Positions 34,100 through 46,059 of a DNA stretch of 64,000 nucleotides are shown here, one piece after another. The DNA comes from Sipunculus nudus (lineage: Eukaryota; Annelida; Sipuncula; Golfingiida; Sipunculidae). The notes beneath the pieces were generated by a model that saw only the letters and a list, made by a program, of their open reading frames with translations, did not search any database and was not told the DNA's origin. The DNA lies in assembly GCA_026874595.1 (NCBI GenBank), contig CM049316.1, forward strand, positions 62,785,176 through 62,849,175, in the 5' to 3' direction. Position numbers and translations under genes: made by a program. How positions within the stretch are numbered: position 1 is the first letter of the stretch; every line of letters begins with the position of its first letter.

Positions 34100-35293
34100 A
34101 AGCTGACATTTGTGCTCAATCTGCAGGAGTGTACTGGTTAATACCTTGGGAGTGTCTCAACTCCTATATCTCATGTCCATTTTTCACATTCCCAAATACT
34201 ATATTTTAAAGGCTCAAAAAATAATCAACTGTTTTATTAGGAATGACCGACCGCCGAAAATCAAATATGGTGTGACGATTAAAAAAAGTTAACGAAGGTG
34301 GTCTGAAACACACAGATTTAGATACACAAAATCTAGCCTTGAAATTGAACTGGGTAAAACGTACTCTCAGCGGTTTAGTACCCACCCTTGAATCACTAAC
34401 CGATTCGTACTTAAAAAATAAATTCATGTTATTCCGAGATATCTTGCAAAGTAGATGCTATTTTACCTTTCCAGATGCACTTCCAATGTTCTATAAAGAT
34501 ATTCATCGAAACAAGTCATTGAAACAATGCAAACAAAACATGACCCCCACAAACGTGGGAGACGTACGAACCGAAATGATTTGGTATAACCCATACGTGT
34601 CACTCAAGACTGTTTTATTCGCACTGGTATAATGCGGGAATATGTTCTTGGATGATATCTACGACAGCAAAGGAAATTATTGTCGATGGAGCAACTGAGT
34701 TTAAAATATAATATGAAAACCAACTTTATAAAATATTACTCCGTAGTACATTCAATACCAGAGACATGAAAAACTATGTTACATTCTAGTATAGATGAGA
34801 GTCTAAATAGTGATAATAATTAAACCAAAAATTACACACCAACCATCCTAAATCATGTGAGCAAATGGAAAAGTAAACTGTTGTACAATCGTTTCATAAA
34901 AGCAAAATATAAAGAGGCCACAGCTCTTTTAACATGGCAAATACACTATCATATAACAGTGGAGGACCTTAACGAAGCTATCAGTCGAGCCAGAAATTTT
35001 TTTGACAGTATAAAGGTACAAGATTTCCATTTCAAATTTATGCATAGAATTATTCCTTATAATGAAAGGCTTTTTTTGTCAAATTGATTGGAAAGCCAAC
35101 GTGTAACATCTGCAAGACCGTGAAAGAATCATTAGAACATAGGTTCTTTAATTGTATAACTATGGAAGAATTCTGGAAATCATTTAGTCATCTATGGACA
35201 GTCTTTAGTAAACAACGTACTTTCTCAATAATAGTTGATAACATCTTTTTCGGCAACTTAGTGATAAACACCACGCACGGACTGAGCAACTGA
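34100..35293 (+). pseudogene. 3' part of an L1/Tx1-type LINE
   Basis: Four plus-strand frames line up as the end of a LINE ORF2. YYILKAQKIINCFIRNDRPP and KIKYGVTI (34190-34280) and LALKLNWVKRTLSG (about 34335) are the post-RT L1-type region. RARNFFDSIKVQDFHFKFMH (about 35000) and CNICKTVKESLEHRFFNC (35102-35155) form the terminal zinc-knuckle segment. Frames are broken by stops. The 5' part with the polymerase is absent, a typical 5' truncation. AT-rich 3' sequence follows. Confidence 0.8.
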
Positions 35294-37089
35294 ATTATTT
35301 ATAATACACGCAAAATACTTTATTCATAGACAAAAAAGTCTAGAATTGTCACTTAAATTTTTAAGTTTTATCAAATATATTTTGGTTGAACTAAAAATGA
35401 AAAAAAAATAAAATAATTCTGATGAATAATGGCTTAGAGAAGAATTTTTTTTAAACCTGGCACTGTTTGATCCTACACATTTAAGAGAAATATGGTGAAG
35501 AGACAATATAAGGGAATGAAGTGTGCAATATGCAAGTGCATGTAATATCATATTTCATATGTATTCTTTGTTTTGTTCGATTTGGATATGCCCTTTCATT
35601 TATGGTTTGTTCATTTGGTGATGGCATTTTGCGAATAGGTACTAGGTGTAAAACCTAGGAATATATTGTTAATAAACATGCAGGTGTATGCCATAGGTTT
35701 GTGTATGTATAAAATTAATTCGTTATAGTTTAAATATGCACGGAAACGATCATAACATGTTATAACCGGGAGCTATATGACCAGGGTAAAATGTTAAGTT
35801 TCTGTCGAATACTATTACTTGTATTTGTGCAGGTTTTTTTTTTCGTTTATCCTTCTTAATTGATGTAACTCGGACAAGCATGTAGTATGTTATGCCAATG
35901 ATGAAAAAGTACAACAGAACAAATGAAATACTGGTGATATCTTCTGAGGCATAAAGGAGAAAAAAACGTTTTGTGAAATTTACCCTGAGAAATACGCTTC
36001 TACCTGTTTTTCTATAATCAGCTCTAAAACGTAGAAAAATAGGTCAAGAACACCAATCTTCAAACTTGACCAAAATTTTGTCGACATACCATCTTTACCG
36101 AAAAAAAATTCCTACAATGAATCCTTTTAAAGATATCCAGCTCACAAAGTAAAAATTTACATGCGAAAGACGGACGGACTTACAGACAGCTTTTGTGACG
36201 ACAAAAGCCCTTCCGCCTAAGGGCTGAGGGCTAAAACAAAGTATATCAGATGTTTGTACATTAAGTTGTGAAAAAAGTAAATAATTTTTTTAATAATTTT
36301 TAATCCATGCAATTTTCATTAAGGGAATAGAATAATGCATACATCACTTTAGAAACTGTAAAACAGATAAACTTTTGTTAGGTATAAATGTGATGTTTTA
36401 CGTTATATTCATGTATATTTTAATGTATCTGTGTGTGTGTTTCCTTAGAAACAGAATGATGATTAAAATTGGATCTTTGATAGTAAAGAGATTATGTTGC
36501 ATTTTTATTGCAAACCAAACCAACATTTCATGTAATCTGCAATGTTATAAACACTTTTTTTTAAGAAGGAAAAGAAGGCGCTCGAGCACCATAGTTGAAA
36601 AAGACAGGGACCCCAATCCTAGGCGCTCCTTCAGCAACGATAAAGATGATATCTAATTTAATCATTATCTATTTACCAATTGGCCCAAAGATTAGGAGAA
36701 ATTAAGAGGTGAAAGAGATGAAAAACTTAAATCTGTAAATACATAAGGTCTATGAATACTAAACTGGGTGCAAGGTAAGATCAAGACTGCTTGCTTAGTG
36801 GATGTAATGTTAGTCTCTTTCTACAAAGGATGTGATAGGATTGTGTCTAAAGGAGAAACGAATTTATTTTTGGCTATTGCATGCTTGTAGTCATTTGTTA
36901 AGATCTGTATTGAGCTTATGCTTTACCCTGTTGTAAGTGTTGACGAATTGTTCTATAATGTAGTCTTTAACAGTCGGTGTGTTTGTGCGTGCTCTTAGTT
37001 CTGATGTTTTAGTGTACCTACTAACTCTTAAGGCTTATGTGAGGGCTTTATTTTGTTGAACATCTAGTTAATATAACTTTGTCTTAGCT
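35294..37089. other. AT-rich stretch with a short repeat and one possible exon
   Basis: Mostly without features. A repeat end with gacggacggac lies near 36169, followed by a hairpin around cccttccgcctaagggc. The only coding hint is 36566-36656. Confidence 0.4.
36566..36656 (+). CDS. Possible terminal exon of an unknown gene
   Basis: Follows a polypyrimidine tract ending in ttttttttaag and reads through a very polar sequence, RRRSSTIVEKDRDPNPRR then SFSNDKDDI, to TAA. The amino-acid composition is unlike the surrounding AT-rich translation. No partner exon or domain was found. Confidence 0.2.
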
Positions 37090-38270
37090 GCACCTAAGAA
37101 AGCTATATATCCGTATATCCCCCCCCCCCCTATAGGGCGGATCCATTGTTTATATAGGTGTGTAGCTGTCTCTAGTTTAGGTCCGTCCTCCTTATAGCAC
37201 ACAGCCTTTAGAGCATAAATCCTACTCCACATTCTTTGATTGATATGCTCTATGTGTGGGCGCCCAAGTGGTTTGTTTTGTCATAAAGTTCACCTTAGAA
37301 TCTGGCAGCGTCAGAATCTTTTGAATTCTCACCTAGCAGTTTTAAAATATCTTGGTTTGTACGCTTTACTAAACAAAACCGTTTGTGTTTTTGTTGGATT
37401 TAGTTTGATTCCCCAGGTGTTGCACCAGTTGCTTATGCGGTCGGGCTGGGCTTGGACTGTGTTGCGTGAATAGCAAACGTTAGAACCTGTGGCCCAGATG
37501 GCTATCTCGTCATCGTATTGTGAAACGCTGATCATTTGTCCCGTCTTCGGAAGGTCGATAACATACATAATAAAGACCTTCCATTAACATACATAATAAA
37601 GAGTAAAGGGCTTAGAACTGGGCCCTGGGGAGTCCCAGCTTCAAGCGTAATCTCCTCAGATTTTGTACCTTTATGATTAACCATAGGGGATCTATCTGTC
37701 AGGAATGACGAGATTTATCGTACTAGTTTATGTGGTAGATCTCAAAACCTTAATGCGGAGACCGTCAGACCATACTGCATTAAAGGCCTTTCCTACGTCT
37801 AGAAAAGTGGCCAAGGTGTGCTGTCTTCCTTTCGTGATGGCCTGACTGAGATATGATCATACGTTGATCTCCCGGAGCGAAAGCCTGATTGGTCGTCATT
37901 AAAAGATTGGCCAACCAGCTCGACCGGTCTAGTCTCTAAGAACGAAGTAATTCGGTTTTTAAGGATTTTTTTAAAATAGCTTGCCCAAGAAGGGTAGCAA
38001 GTTGATAGGCCTGAAATTTGTCGGTTTGTCAGTTGTCTTGCCAGGTTTTGGGATAATAGTTTTTAATGCCCCTTTCCATTCAATCGGAAAATATCCCCAG
38101 GAAAAGCACAGCGTGTATAGGTTTGCAATTCTCTCTAGACAGGGTCTGACATTTTCTTTAGTATTTTGTAAGTGAGTTTGTCCAGACCAGGGGCTGATTT
38201 GCCTTTGGATTTGGCAAGAGCCAATTTAACTTCAGAAACTCCACTGGTCCTACTGCTGCGTTGTCGTCAC
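37090..38270 (-). pseudogene. Jockey-type LINE reverse transcriptase fragment
   Basis: Reading leftwards: YPSWASYFKKILKNRITSFL and GFRSGRSTYDHISV (38000-37850), DLPHKLVR...FLTDRSP (about 37710), AGTPQGPVLSPLLY (about 37620), then YDDEIAIWATGSN and WCNTWGIKLNPTKTQTVLF (37540-37370). These are reverse transcriptase and thumb motifs. The catalytic box reads QYDDE rather than YADD. Frames are broken, and no endonuclease or 3' tail was recognised. Confidence 0.8.
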
Positions 38271-38835
38271 TGTCTTCCGTGGTCGGGTTTGTCAGGTAAC
38301 TGGTCCAAGGATCAGCTAATTACTTGATCAAAGGTAATCAAACAATCTTACACTACACCCAATTAAAGCTGTTGAACCTATTGTGTTGTGAGGTGATGCA
38401 TTGAATATCCACACCAAATGGTAATTCTTAAATAAAGACCAGCAAAATATCTTATTTGGTAAGTTAGCACTATATTGTCAGCTCTTTGTCAATTATAATG
38501 AAACTTATTGAGTATCACACAAACCCTGCAACAGAGCAGTTTAGCCTGTGGGCAAGGTCAATTTTCTCTGTTTAGCCTGTGGACAAAACTGCCGGCACCC
38601 TGCCGTCTTTTTAGCCACTTCCTTTTATTTCAATCAATGTTCACACAATTATTTATACATTTCATGCTAAGTATGTTTAAATGTGTTTTATTTGTGTGTG
38701 TATATATATTGAATCAGTGAAATTCTTCAAATCAAACAAAAATCAATACCAAATATTAATTTTGTATGATTTTATTAAAGATAGATAGTGTGTTTGTGTG
38801 TGAATAATTATACATGTAAATATGTATATATGAAA

Positions 38836-39847
38836 TAGAGCTGTATCAATATACTACTATTTCGGTACATATCGATACGCAACATCGATACGGTTACCGA
38901 TACGCTTTGCATGCTGTATCGTCGTATCGATCAAACACAAGTTCTGCTAACAAATACAACCCTCACATTTTTAGGCTTAAGGTACTTTTGATTCTTATGT
39001 TAACTTTTTAAGGCTTAAATAAGATGGCATGTCCTATGATCGACAGGGTGAGGGATGTATGTACACTTGTCGGTGATTCCAAACCTTCCAAGATAAGCCG
39101 GCGGGTTGGAGCGATGATAGACGGATATTGCGAACGGTCCTCATAATTTTGTAGAAATCGATGCTCATTTTAAATAATTCTACCATTAAATTATTGAAAA
39201 AAAAATGTAGTATTTCCATTTCTATTAATAATAGAATATTTTATATCTGATTGTTTTACATTCAGGGAAGAAATTTCTCGAGGTCCATATACACCTGTAT
39301 ATTCTGAACTACCTCTTCGAAAACAGTAAAACATTAGGTCAAAATCTTGGAAAAAATAAAATACTATTTAGGGGAATCACATTCCAAGAAACATCCGAAA
39401 ACTGTGTAATTACATGGCATAAAACATGACCTATAATCTTCCCGATAATATGAAAACATACTAGGAAAGGGAGTCTAACACTTATAAACGAGATCGAAAT
39501 TTAATACTCCGTATATAATAACCAATTTAGCGTATTAAATTAAAGAAACAGGAGATAATATGTGCTTAAATATTACATACCTCATGTGATCATGAAATAT
39601 ATCTTTTGTATATTTATATATATAATAAATAATATATAAAATGCATGTATGTATGTACGACACATATAAATATATATGCTAGTATTTTTTCTTTGTGTTT
39701 TAACATTAACATTTTTAACCACAGAGGTTTTAATAAGGAAATAAATCATAAAGACAAATAAGCGTATCGTCAATACGTATCGCGTATCGATTTAACTGTA
39801 TCGCGATACGTATTGTACCTTAAAAGGCTGACCATTTCCCAGCCCTA
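38836..39847. mobile_element. Non-autonomous hAT-type element
   Basis: Ends are inverted: TAGAGCTG at 38836 and CAGCCCTA ending at 39847. The flanks atatgaaa (38828-38835) and gtatgaaa (39848-39855) match at 7 of 8 bases, as an aged 8-bp hAT target duplication would. The subterminal regions are dense in tatcgatacg-type motifs in inverse orientation at both ends. No transposase lies inside. Confidence 0.75.
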
Positions 39848-39929
39848 GTATGAAATTCACCCCCCCCCCCCCATCTGGACAAAACTCCACCTTGTCATAG
39901 CCCCAAGCTAAATGATAAGGAGGATAACC

Positions 39930-39938
39930 CCCCCCCCC

Positions 39939-40006
<68 letters not shown>

Positions 40007-40016
40007 ATATATATCA
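39930..40016. repeat. Compound C/A/TA/GA microsatellite
   Basis: Runs of C, then A, then TA, then GA, then TA again. A separate poly-C run precedes it at about 39861-39872. Confidence 0.9.
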
Positions 40017-41054
40017 GAAATTGTGTTTTCCTGTGAATCACACACCAAACAAAATACAAAACAACAAAAAACTCTGTATGTGTAGTGTAGATAGGTAAAT
40101 ATATATCTCTATATTTAGTTTTACACCTTTCAGCATATGTCTTAATTATTTTCTTTGAGCCGAAGGTCAAATTTAAACACCCGGGGGTAATGTAATGACT
40201 TGCAATAGATTAAAATATTTATTTTATGTTTATTATTAGTAACAGTAATTTTAAATCAACTTTAGAACAAATTAAACCACAATTTTTAGGAAAGACAGAG
40301 GAAACGAAAAACGCTGTCATGATGATTGAATGGACTTTTGACTCGTTTCGGGTATTGTTTAGATGATTAGAAACTTGTGAGCTGCACCGATGCAAATTTA
40401 CTCAGTAATTGCTTGTATCCAGTATATTACGGAAGTTTCGTCTGTGGACATTGTTATTGAATGTGGGAGTGTTTACACAAGCACATATCTGAATCCCATA
40501 CAGAACATTAATTTGGAGAATTCACCGTATCTGCGAATTAATAGCAAGTTCAGGACACTATGCAGTGTAGGTTGGTAAAAATAATATTTGGATCAACTCT
40601 TCTCTGTAATAAAGGCGAATATATTATGGGATGGTCGCTAGAAATATTGAATGACATCAATTGGGGAAAACCATAAATAGTTTGCACAGATATAAATGTG
40701 AGCTCTCACCATATAAGCTGTAGAAGCGATGTGACATCAGAGCAGGTCATGAGTGAAACCAAGACTATATTAATCAATTATATGATCATATTGGCGACCA
40801 ATCAGAAAAGATAATGGTTATTAAATGTTTTGTGATGTCACTCTGTCTGGGAAGAAAAATGATGTTGCGGGACCGTTGAGAGAGGCAGGCCCTGCACACA
40901 GCCAAGTGTACACAGCTGTATGTTCTACTTGGAATAAAAAAAAATTTCATCAACTTGGTCTGTCTCAAAAACATTATATCACGCGTGCCTGAATGGAGTT
41001 TGTGTTTTGAGTGGAAACAAGTAAAAAACAACTATTCACACTACTTAAATTATG
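40017..41054. other. Non-coding stretch
   Basis: I find no supported gene or element boundary here. The open frames at 40390-40578 and 40786-41031 have no domain or splice support. Confidence 0.4.
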
Positions 41055-41400
41055 ACTACATTATATAAGAAATCTTATTGTTTAAACTTTGATTAACTTG
41101 GGTTAATTATTTAAATGTAATTACATAAGACCATAAATTCAATTACCTTTTTTCTTCTTTGTAAGGATCAAATAGCTGCAATGTGTCTATTCGTTTCCGC
41201 TTTTATGTTCAGCCAGGTATTGCTTCTCTGCTTGCTTTTCCACATGTTGTCACTGCATCAGACACAGAAGATTTCACTGACGACTGGAGATTCATCTTAT
41301 ATAATATTTATAAACTGACCATGTTGAACAAAGAAGAGTGGTGCACAGCAATTTTCAGGTTTTGCAATTATAGCTCTAATCATGAAACCCCAAACCGGTG
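41055..41400 (+). repeat. Repeat with a conserved open frame, copy 2
   Basis: Plus-strand sister of 22300-22700. It shares the acceptor-like tract, gatcaa, and the frame QPGIASLL...VVTASDTED...DWRF. The copies part company after about 41390, where this one continues into GC-rich sequence with ccgtccgggaca repeats. Confidence 0.6.
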
Positions 41401-41666
41401 TGACTGTTTACCGTCCGGGACATCCGGGCCTCCCTGAATACCGCCCGGGACACTAGAACTAGCTTAAAAATATTAGTTAAATGCCTACAGACACTTATTA
41501 AAGTAAAGTACACGATTTTTTTGTCAAGATCCCTCGAAGAAAGCCTCATTTTTGTTATGAATCTGGCCCCCAGGTAGCGTTATCACCCTATCACACAAAG
41601 ATGTGATTGTGTGAGTGGACGTGTAAGGCATTTTTTCCCAGATTCAATGATTGATTCCAATCTTAA

Positions 41667-42395
41667 CTATAAAAAGGTGTCGAATAATCTCGTAGCATGA
41701 CCTATGGCCTTCCTGAGTCCTAATTCTGAGTCCGTCCCTATTATTAGTTCCAATGAGTCGTTTGGTAAATTCTCACCCAACACAGCGAACAGATTGGAGA
41801 AGAAATTTGAATACGCCAAAAAAATAATCGAACTGCTGTTCGAAAACTGGACCCAACACATTGGGTGTTCCCCTGTGCCTTTTTTTCTTAAGCCTAAATG
41901 CTTGAACACACCAAGTGTGACATGAACTTCGCCTAAATGGAAGGTTTTATCGGTGTACAGAATCACAGTAGCGCCGATATCTTTATATAAGGTGGGACAC
42001 ATGTTTAACAAGGGGATGACTGTAAACCAGGTTTTCCAATCTTATTACATTGTCCGCATAATTTTAAGATGGCCCGATATTTTTTTTCTTTTTGGATTCC
42101 CAATACTGTTTATTGGTAACCTGCTTCACATCTAGTCCTCCCGTCCCCGTTTTCCCTGTTCATTTGGTTGTATACCTGTTATGGCTTTGTAGTCTTTAGA
42201 TCGGTCAGCTATACTTTCCATTGTTTCGCCTGTACAGTGTGTGTAAGGGCGAGCGGAAAACAGTGAGTTTCCGTGAACGGAAGATCCCGGATACCTACCC
42301 GAATATTCATAAATCGCAAAGTTCAAGACCTGTTCTGGGATCGACGCAGGAGCCTGACTGATCCAAGTAACGTGTCGTTTGTAGTTTCCGGACAA
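41667..42395 (-). pseudogene. MULE-type transposase fragment
   Basis: The frame at 42011-41667 reads YTDKTFHLGEVHVTLGVFKH, then FSNFFSNLF-like sequence and IIGTDSELGLRKAI. Acidic residues in TDKTF and GTDSE at this spacing are the first two catalytic carboxylates of the MULE fold. The upstream frame 42395-42132 (IYEYSGRYPGSSVHG, TGETMESIADRSKDY) is in line on the same strand and may be the preceding part. The third carboxylate and the C-terminus were not found. Confidence 0.6.
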
Positions 42396-42869
42396 TTTCT
42401 AGGTACATTTGTTTTTGCATTATCAAAAGGTGCTTAGATGGCTGAGGCTCTAATGGCTCAACTACTAGTATTTTTTGTTTGCTTTTGCTGATGCCTAATT
42501 GACTCCCCCTCCCCCTTTTTTCTACTTGTTTGAAAATTTAATTTTTTTTTATTCAGAATGAAGAATTTATTCTTGCTATTGTTTGTTTTAGAATTCCAGA
42601 TCCCATAATCGTCGTGGAATTCCGACCTTTTCCCTTATGGTTCTGGAGATGCAGCTGAGTGATCAGCTGATTACCCTGTATTGATGTAGAGTTTGGTAAG
42701 CTTTAAATTGTGTCTTAATTGTGGGCAGCTACAGCTGGGATGTGATCTGACATTTGCCGGTTATTCGTGGATGACAAGTTTGAACCTGTCCTTTCTAGAT
42801 TAAATTGAACTTGTGTAGTAATCCCTTTGGGTGTGGACATCGCCGCAAAGGTATTATCTTGGTTTCCCA

Positions 42870-43290
42870 GGATTTCATCCATTTTTGTCAGTAATTAGTC
42901 ATAAACATGCGATTTGGAAATCGCCTTGATGGGGTTCGGTGATGATTCCGCTGGGGGCTATCAGAAATATCGCGTACAGATGAAAAAGCGTCTGATATTT
43001 GAGGTTGCTGAGAAGAAGGGGAATCAAACACGCGGAAAGGTGTACTTTCTTTTGGAGGTTTTTTCTCTGTCTGAGAGATGTGTCGCTATCACTATCAACT
43101 ACAATGCTACTTTCAGTTACTGTTTGTCTCTGGCATAACGGAACAAAATGTTTTGGAATGAAATTTGACTTGCACTTTGAGATTTCGATTTGGGTCCCCA
43201 TTATAGTGACACTAGATGTTTTCTATTTGCTGACGCTACGCAAATACACTAGCCTACTATGCAATTCAGGTTTGATTGCGATTGCCAGTT
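42870..43290 (-). other. Ser/Pro-rich coding-like segment between the OTU and MULE parts
   Basis: Minus-strand frames here are polar and Ser-rich: ESSIVVDSDSDTSLRQR in one and FDSPSSQQPQISDAFSS, then RDISDSPQRNHH, in another. This looks like a disordered linker of a larger protein running from the OTU exon to the transposase. No domain is recognised. Confidence 0.35.
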
Positions 43291-43653
43291 GATATTTTTA
43301 TGTTGATGGATTATATCATCTCAGAGGTATTTGTAGCACTGCGCTAGGGGCAAACATGTGAACCATGCTTGCATAATCACCATATGTGCATGTTTCTCTA
43401 ACAAGTGTTGCAAAATGAGGACATGCAATGCTATCATCATCTCTAGGACTGTTAACAGCCGTAACAACTGATGAAAGTTTTCCTCTCCATAGCAGCCCAA
43501 CTATGCTGCCCTAAAGAGGCAGTTGCCGTCTCCTATGACATCTCTCGGGGAAAAGTCCTCAAGGACGATGGGTTGAAATCGCTGTAAAATCTGCACGGAC
43601 ACGTCTTCCTTTCCATACTGGGTAATTCGGTCTACCAGTTTTGGTAACGCAAC
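43290..43653 (-). pseudogene. OTU-family cysteine protease exon
   Basis: An acceptor (catttgtttattttag) precedes VALPKLVDRITQYGKEDVSV. The catalytic block reads SPRDVIGDGNCLFRAA, with the OTU Asp and Cys in place, immediately followed by a TAG stop. The reading resumes as LGCYGEENFHQLLRLLTVLE, the usual continuation, and after a frame change as LVRETCTYGDYASMVHMF. OTU proteins are deubiquitinases. Here the premature stop two residues after the conserved FR makes this copy defective. It lies on the same strand as, and upstream of, the MULE transposase piece. Confidence 0.75.
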
Positions 43654-44351
43654 CTAAAATAAACAAATGAAACTAATTTTCGAGCCGAAAAACCAGTTGA
43701 CCAGCCCGGTACATCTGATCTGATCACGCGGCACCATGCAGAAGACGAGCCCATTAATTCGTATTTAACAATCTGTGATATCTTAAAATATTTTCCATGC
43801 TTTATTTAGTGTTTAATGGTTCATGATTAACTGCATTTGTAAACCCAAGATCTGTATAAAGTTGTCTATTTAAAATGAGGAGGTCGCGGTTCGCGTTGAG
43901 AAATATTCAATTAGGAATTAATAACATCTTGGTTAATAGAACTGCAAATGTTTCTACTTTGTAAGTGGACAACAACTTTCTCTCCGCCCGGGCCTGGTTG
44001 TAACAAGCCGCACTTTTTAATGGGTCGTCAGTGGTAGAGGCTTTCAATCTGTGAACAAAAGACGTTCATATATGATTATGATAATTTGTTAATGCATTTA
44101 TTCATCTTCATTCAATACAGTTTTAATTATTTTTGCATAAAAAAATAAAAATTACGCCCAGTAGGAAATAATTATAAGGATGTGATTAGAGTAAACTGGA
44201 GAAATATCACAACACTGCATGATGAACGTACATATTAATCAAATGTCGGAAAACCTCAAGCGACTTTAGCTGATGTATGCTTCTCTTACTGTTTGATATA
44301 TCATATTATATTATATTATATTTTATTATGGATGAGCTTATAATCACCTAC

Positions 44352-44575
44352 CTTTGTAAAGCTGCAGCTGTATCATACTGGTTCCCCTGAAAGGCGCATG
44401 ACGGACACAGGAAATCTAGACCTTTTTGGAGCCAGGATTGAGTTATTTCTTGTCCATCGAGAGACACCCCATATGTGTCCATTTTTCGCATGCAGAGCAT
44501 TCTATCACATTGTGATGACGATTCCGGGAGCAAACGGAACATGGGAACCTCTTTAGCCTCCCCATGCATGTTGTC
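44352..44575 (-). pseudogene. PHD-finger exon upstream of the OTU exon
   Basis: One frame reads FPCSVCSRNRHHNVIECSAC then EKWTHMGCLSMD, the first six zinc ligands of a PHD finger. A second frame continues with QKGLDFLCPSCAFQGNQYD, holding the last CxxC. The exon ends at AAAG|GTAGGT. Its phase does not join cleanly to the OTU exon at 43653, so a lesion or missing exon lies between them. The order PHD, OTU, then transposase suggests one composite gene. Confidence 0.55.
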
Positions 44576-45499
44576 TGGACAAAAAGGGGCGGTTAACTGA
44601 CCCTGGTCAAAAATGCTAAACTTTATATAGTTTTGGACCTAAGAAACCCTTCTGTGGAATGATACAGGTCTTCTTGACATGAAGGGTCAAAGGGGGCTAT
44701 ATCAGGCTGAAACCACTACCTATGACACCCCGACTCCATGGATGAAACCTTGCCTTGCTATAGGAGGGGGTGGGTTTCCCATCCCCGGCGCGGGCGAGGG
44801 GAAAGATGGAAACCACTCGCTCCGAATATCGCTGTAATTAGCGACTCTGTACAGGGAATTTTATTTGTCATATATAAGAACGATTCAATCTGTTTAAAGA
44901 GAGAATTTGAACAGTGATTTGTCATCTTGTATCAATAAAACATTCAATTTAACGTACACCTTTGATGCACTACTGTTAATTCACAGAAAGAAAATAATTA
45001 AGATGCAAAAACAGACAACCTGCACATTTTCCGAGCATGGAATCAACTAAGCCTGTTTTTGCATATTGTAACAAAGGGACCCCGGAAATACCAAGAAGGT
45101 TTAAACGCATGTTTAGTCATTGAATTGGCAAAGTAAAGACATAAAAAACAGATTAATAAAAACTAAACGTTTACATATTAGCATACACACATATATGTAT
45201 ACTAACTCATGTTTAACGTAACAAAAGCAAGTAATTTCAGGTGATATATACGTATTTAAAAGGTAAATTATTAAAATATTTCAACAATATTAAGAAGAAA
45301 TTGACACACACGCACATGATAAATTTAAAATGTTAAGTAATAATAAATTACTTAACAAACACACACATATAATCACATATGATTTAAAAATCATCAACAT
45401 GTCAAATGCACTACGCGGAAAGACAAAGGCTTAGATCACTGCTACACTAAAATTAATGATGCATACAAGTCTTTAAAACGTGCCCCACTTGTAGATTGG
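44576..45499. other. Non-coding stretch
   Basis: A GC-rich patch near 44760-44820, otherwise AT-rich sequence. No gene supported. Confidence 0.4.
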
Positions 45500-46045
45500 G
45501 ATGGCAAAATGGTCCACCTGGTGCCTAGGTATCGGCAACTACAGAAGCGTATCAAGCCTGGTTTAAAGTCGACTCCACAGTGGACCGTAACCGCTATTCA
45601 ACCGCTACAAGGCTGTTATGCGCGTACAGATTGGTCTGTGTTTTTGAACGATGACCTTAACGAAAGTACCGAGGTTGTTGTTGATTACCTTAGATTGACT
45701 GGTCTTGAATTATCTTAAACGCTGCATTTCGGATACTTCTGATCCTTTCCAGTTTGCTTATCGCAAGAACCGTTCTACGGATGACGCCGTTTCGATAACA
45801 CTACATAATATCCTAAAACGTCTTAATATACGGGAAACTACTTATGCTAGAATTTTAATTATCGATTTTAGCTCTGCATTTAATACAATTCCTCCTAAGA
45901 AGTTTATTCTTAAATCAACGGAACCAGGTCTGCATACAAACATGTGCAGTTTGATAATAGACTTTTTATCGAATCGCATAATATGTTTTATTCTTGTTGC
46001 ACAGGTGTCCTTAACCTTTTCATCTAATCTATATAGTTTATAATA
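45500..46045 (+). pseudogene. LINE fragment joining pre-RT and RT sequence
   Basis: The first part (TPQWTVTAIQPLQGCYARTDWS, 45570-45640, given here for position) precedes a short shift, then NYLKRCISDTSDPFQFAYRK and NRSTDDAVSITLHNIL, then IDFSSAFNTIPPKKF (45705-45920). This is the jockey/Rex-like reverse transcriptase block with its first catalytic Asp (IDFSSAF). The intervening endonuclease-proximal sequence is deleted, and the copy stops abruptly near 46045, where another LINE begins on the opposite strand. Confidence 0.8.
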
Positions 46046-46059
46046 GAGTTGCACCGGGA

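Noticed and set aside
34206-34427. Minus-strand frame across the LINE fragment
   Set aside because: Shadow of the plus-strand LINE sequence.
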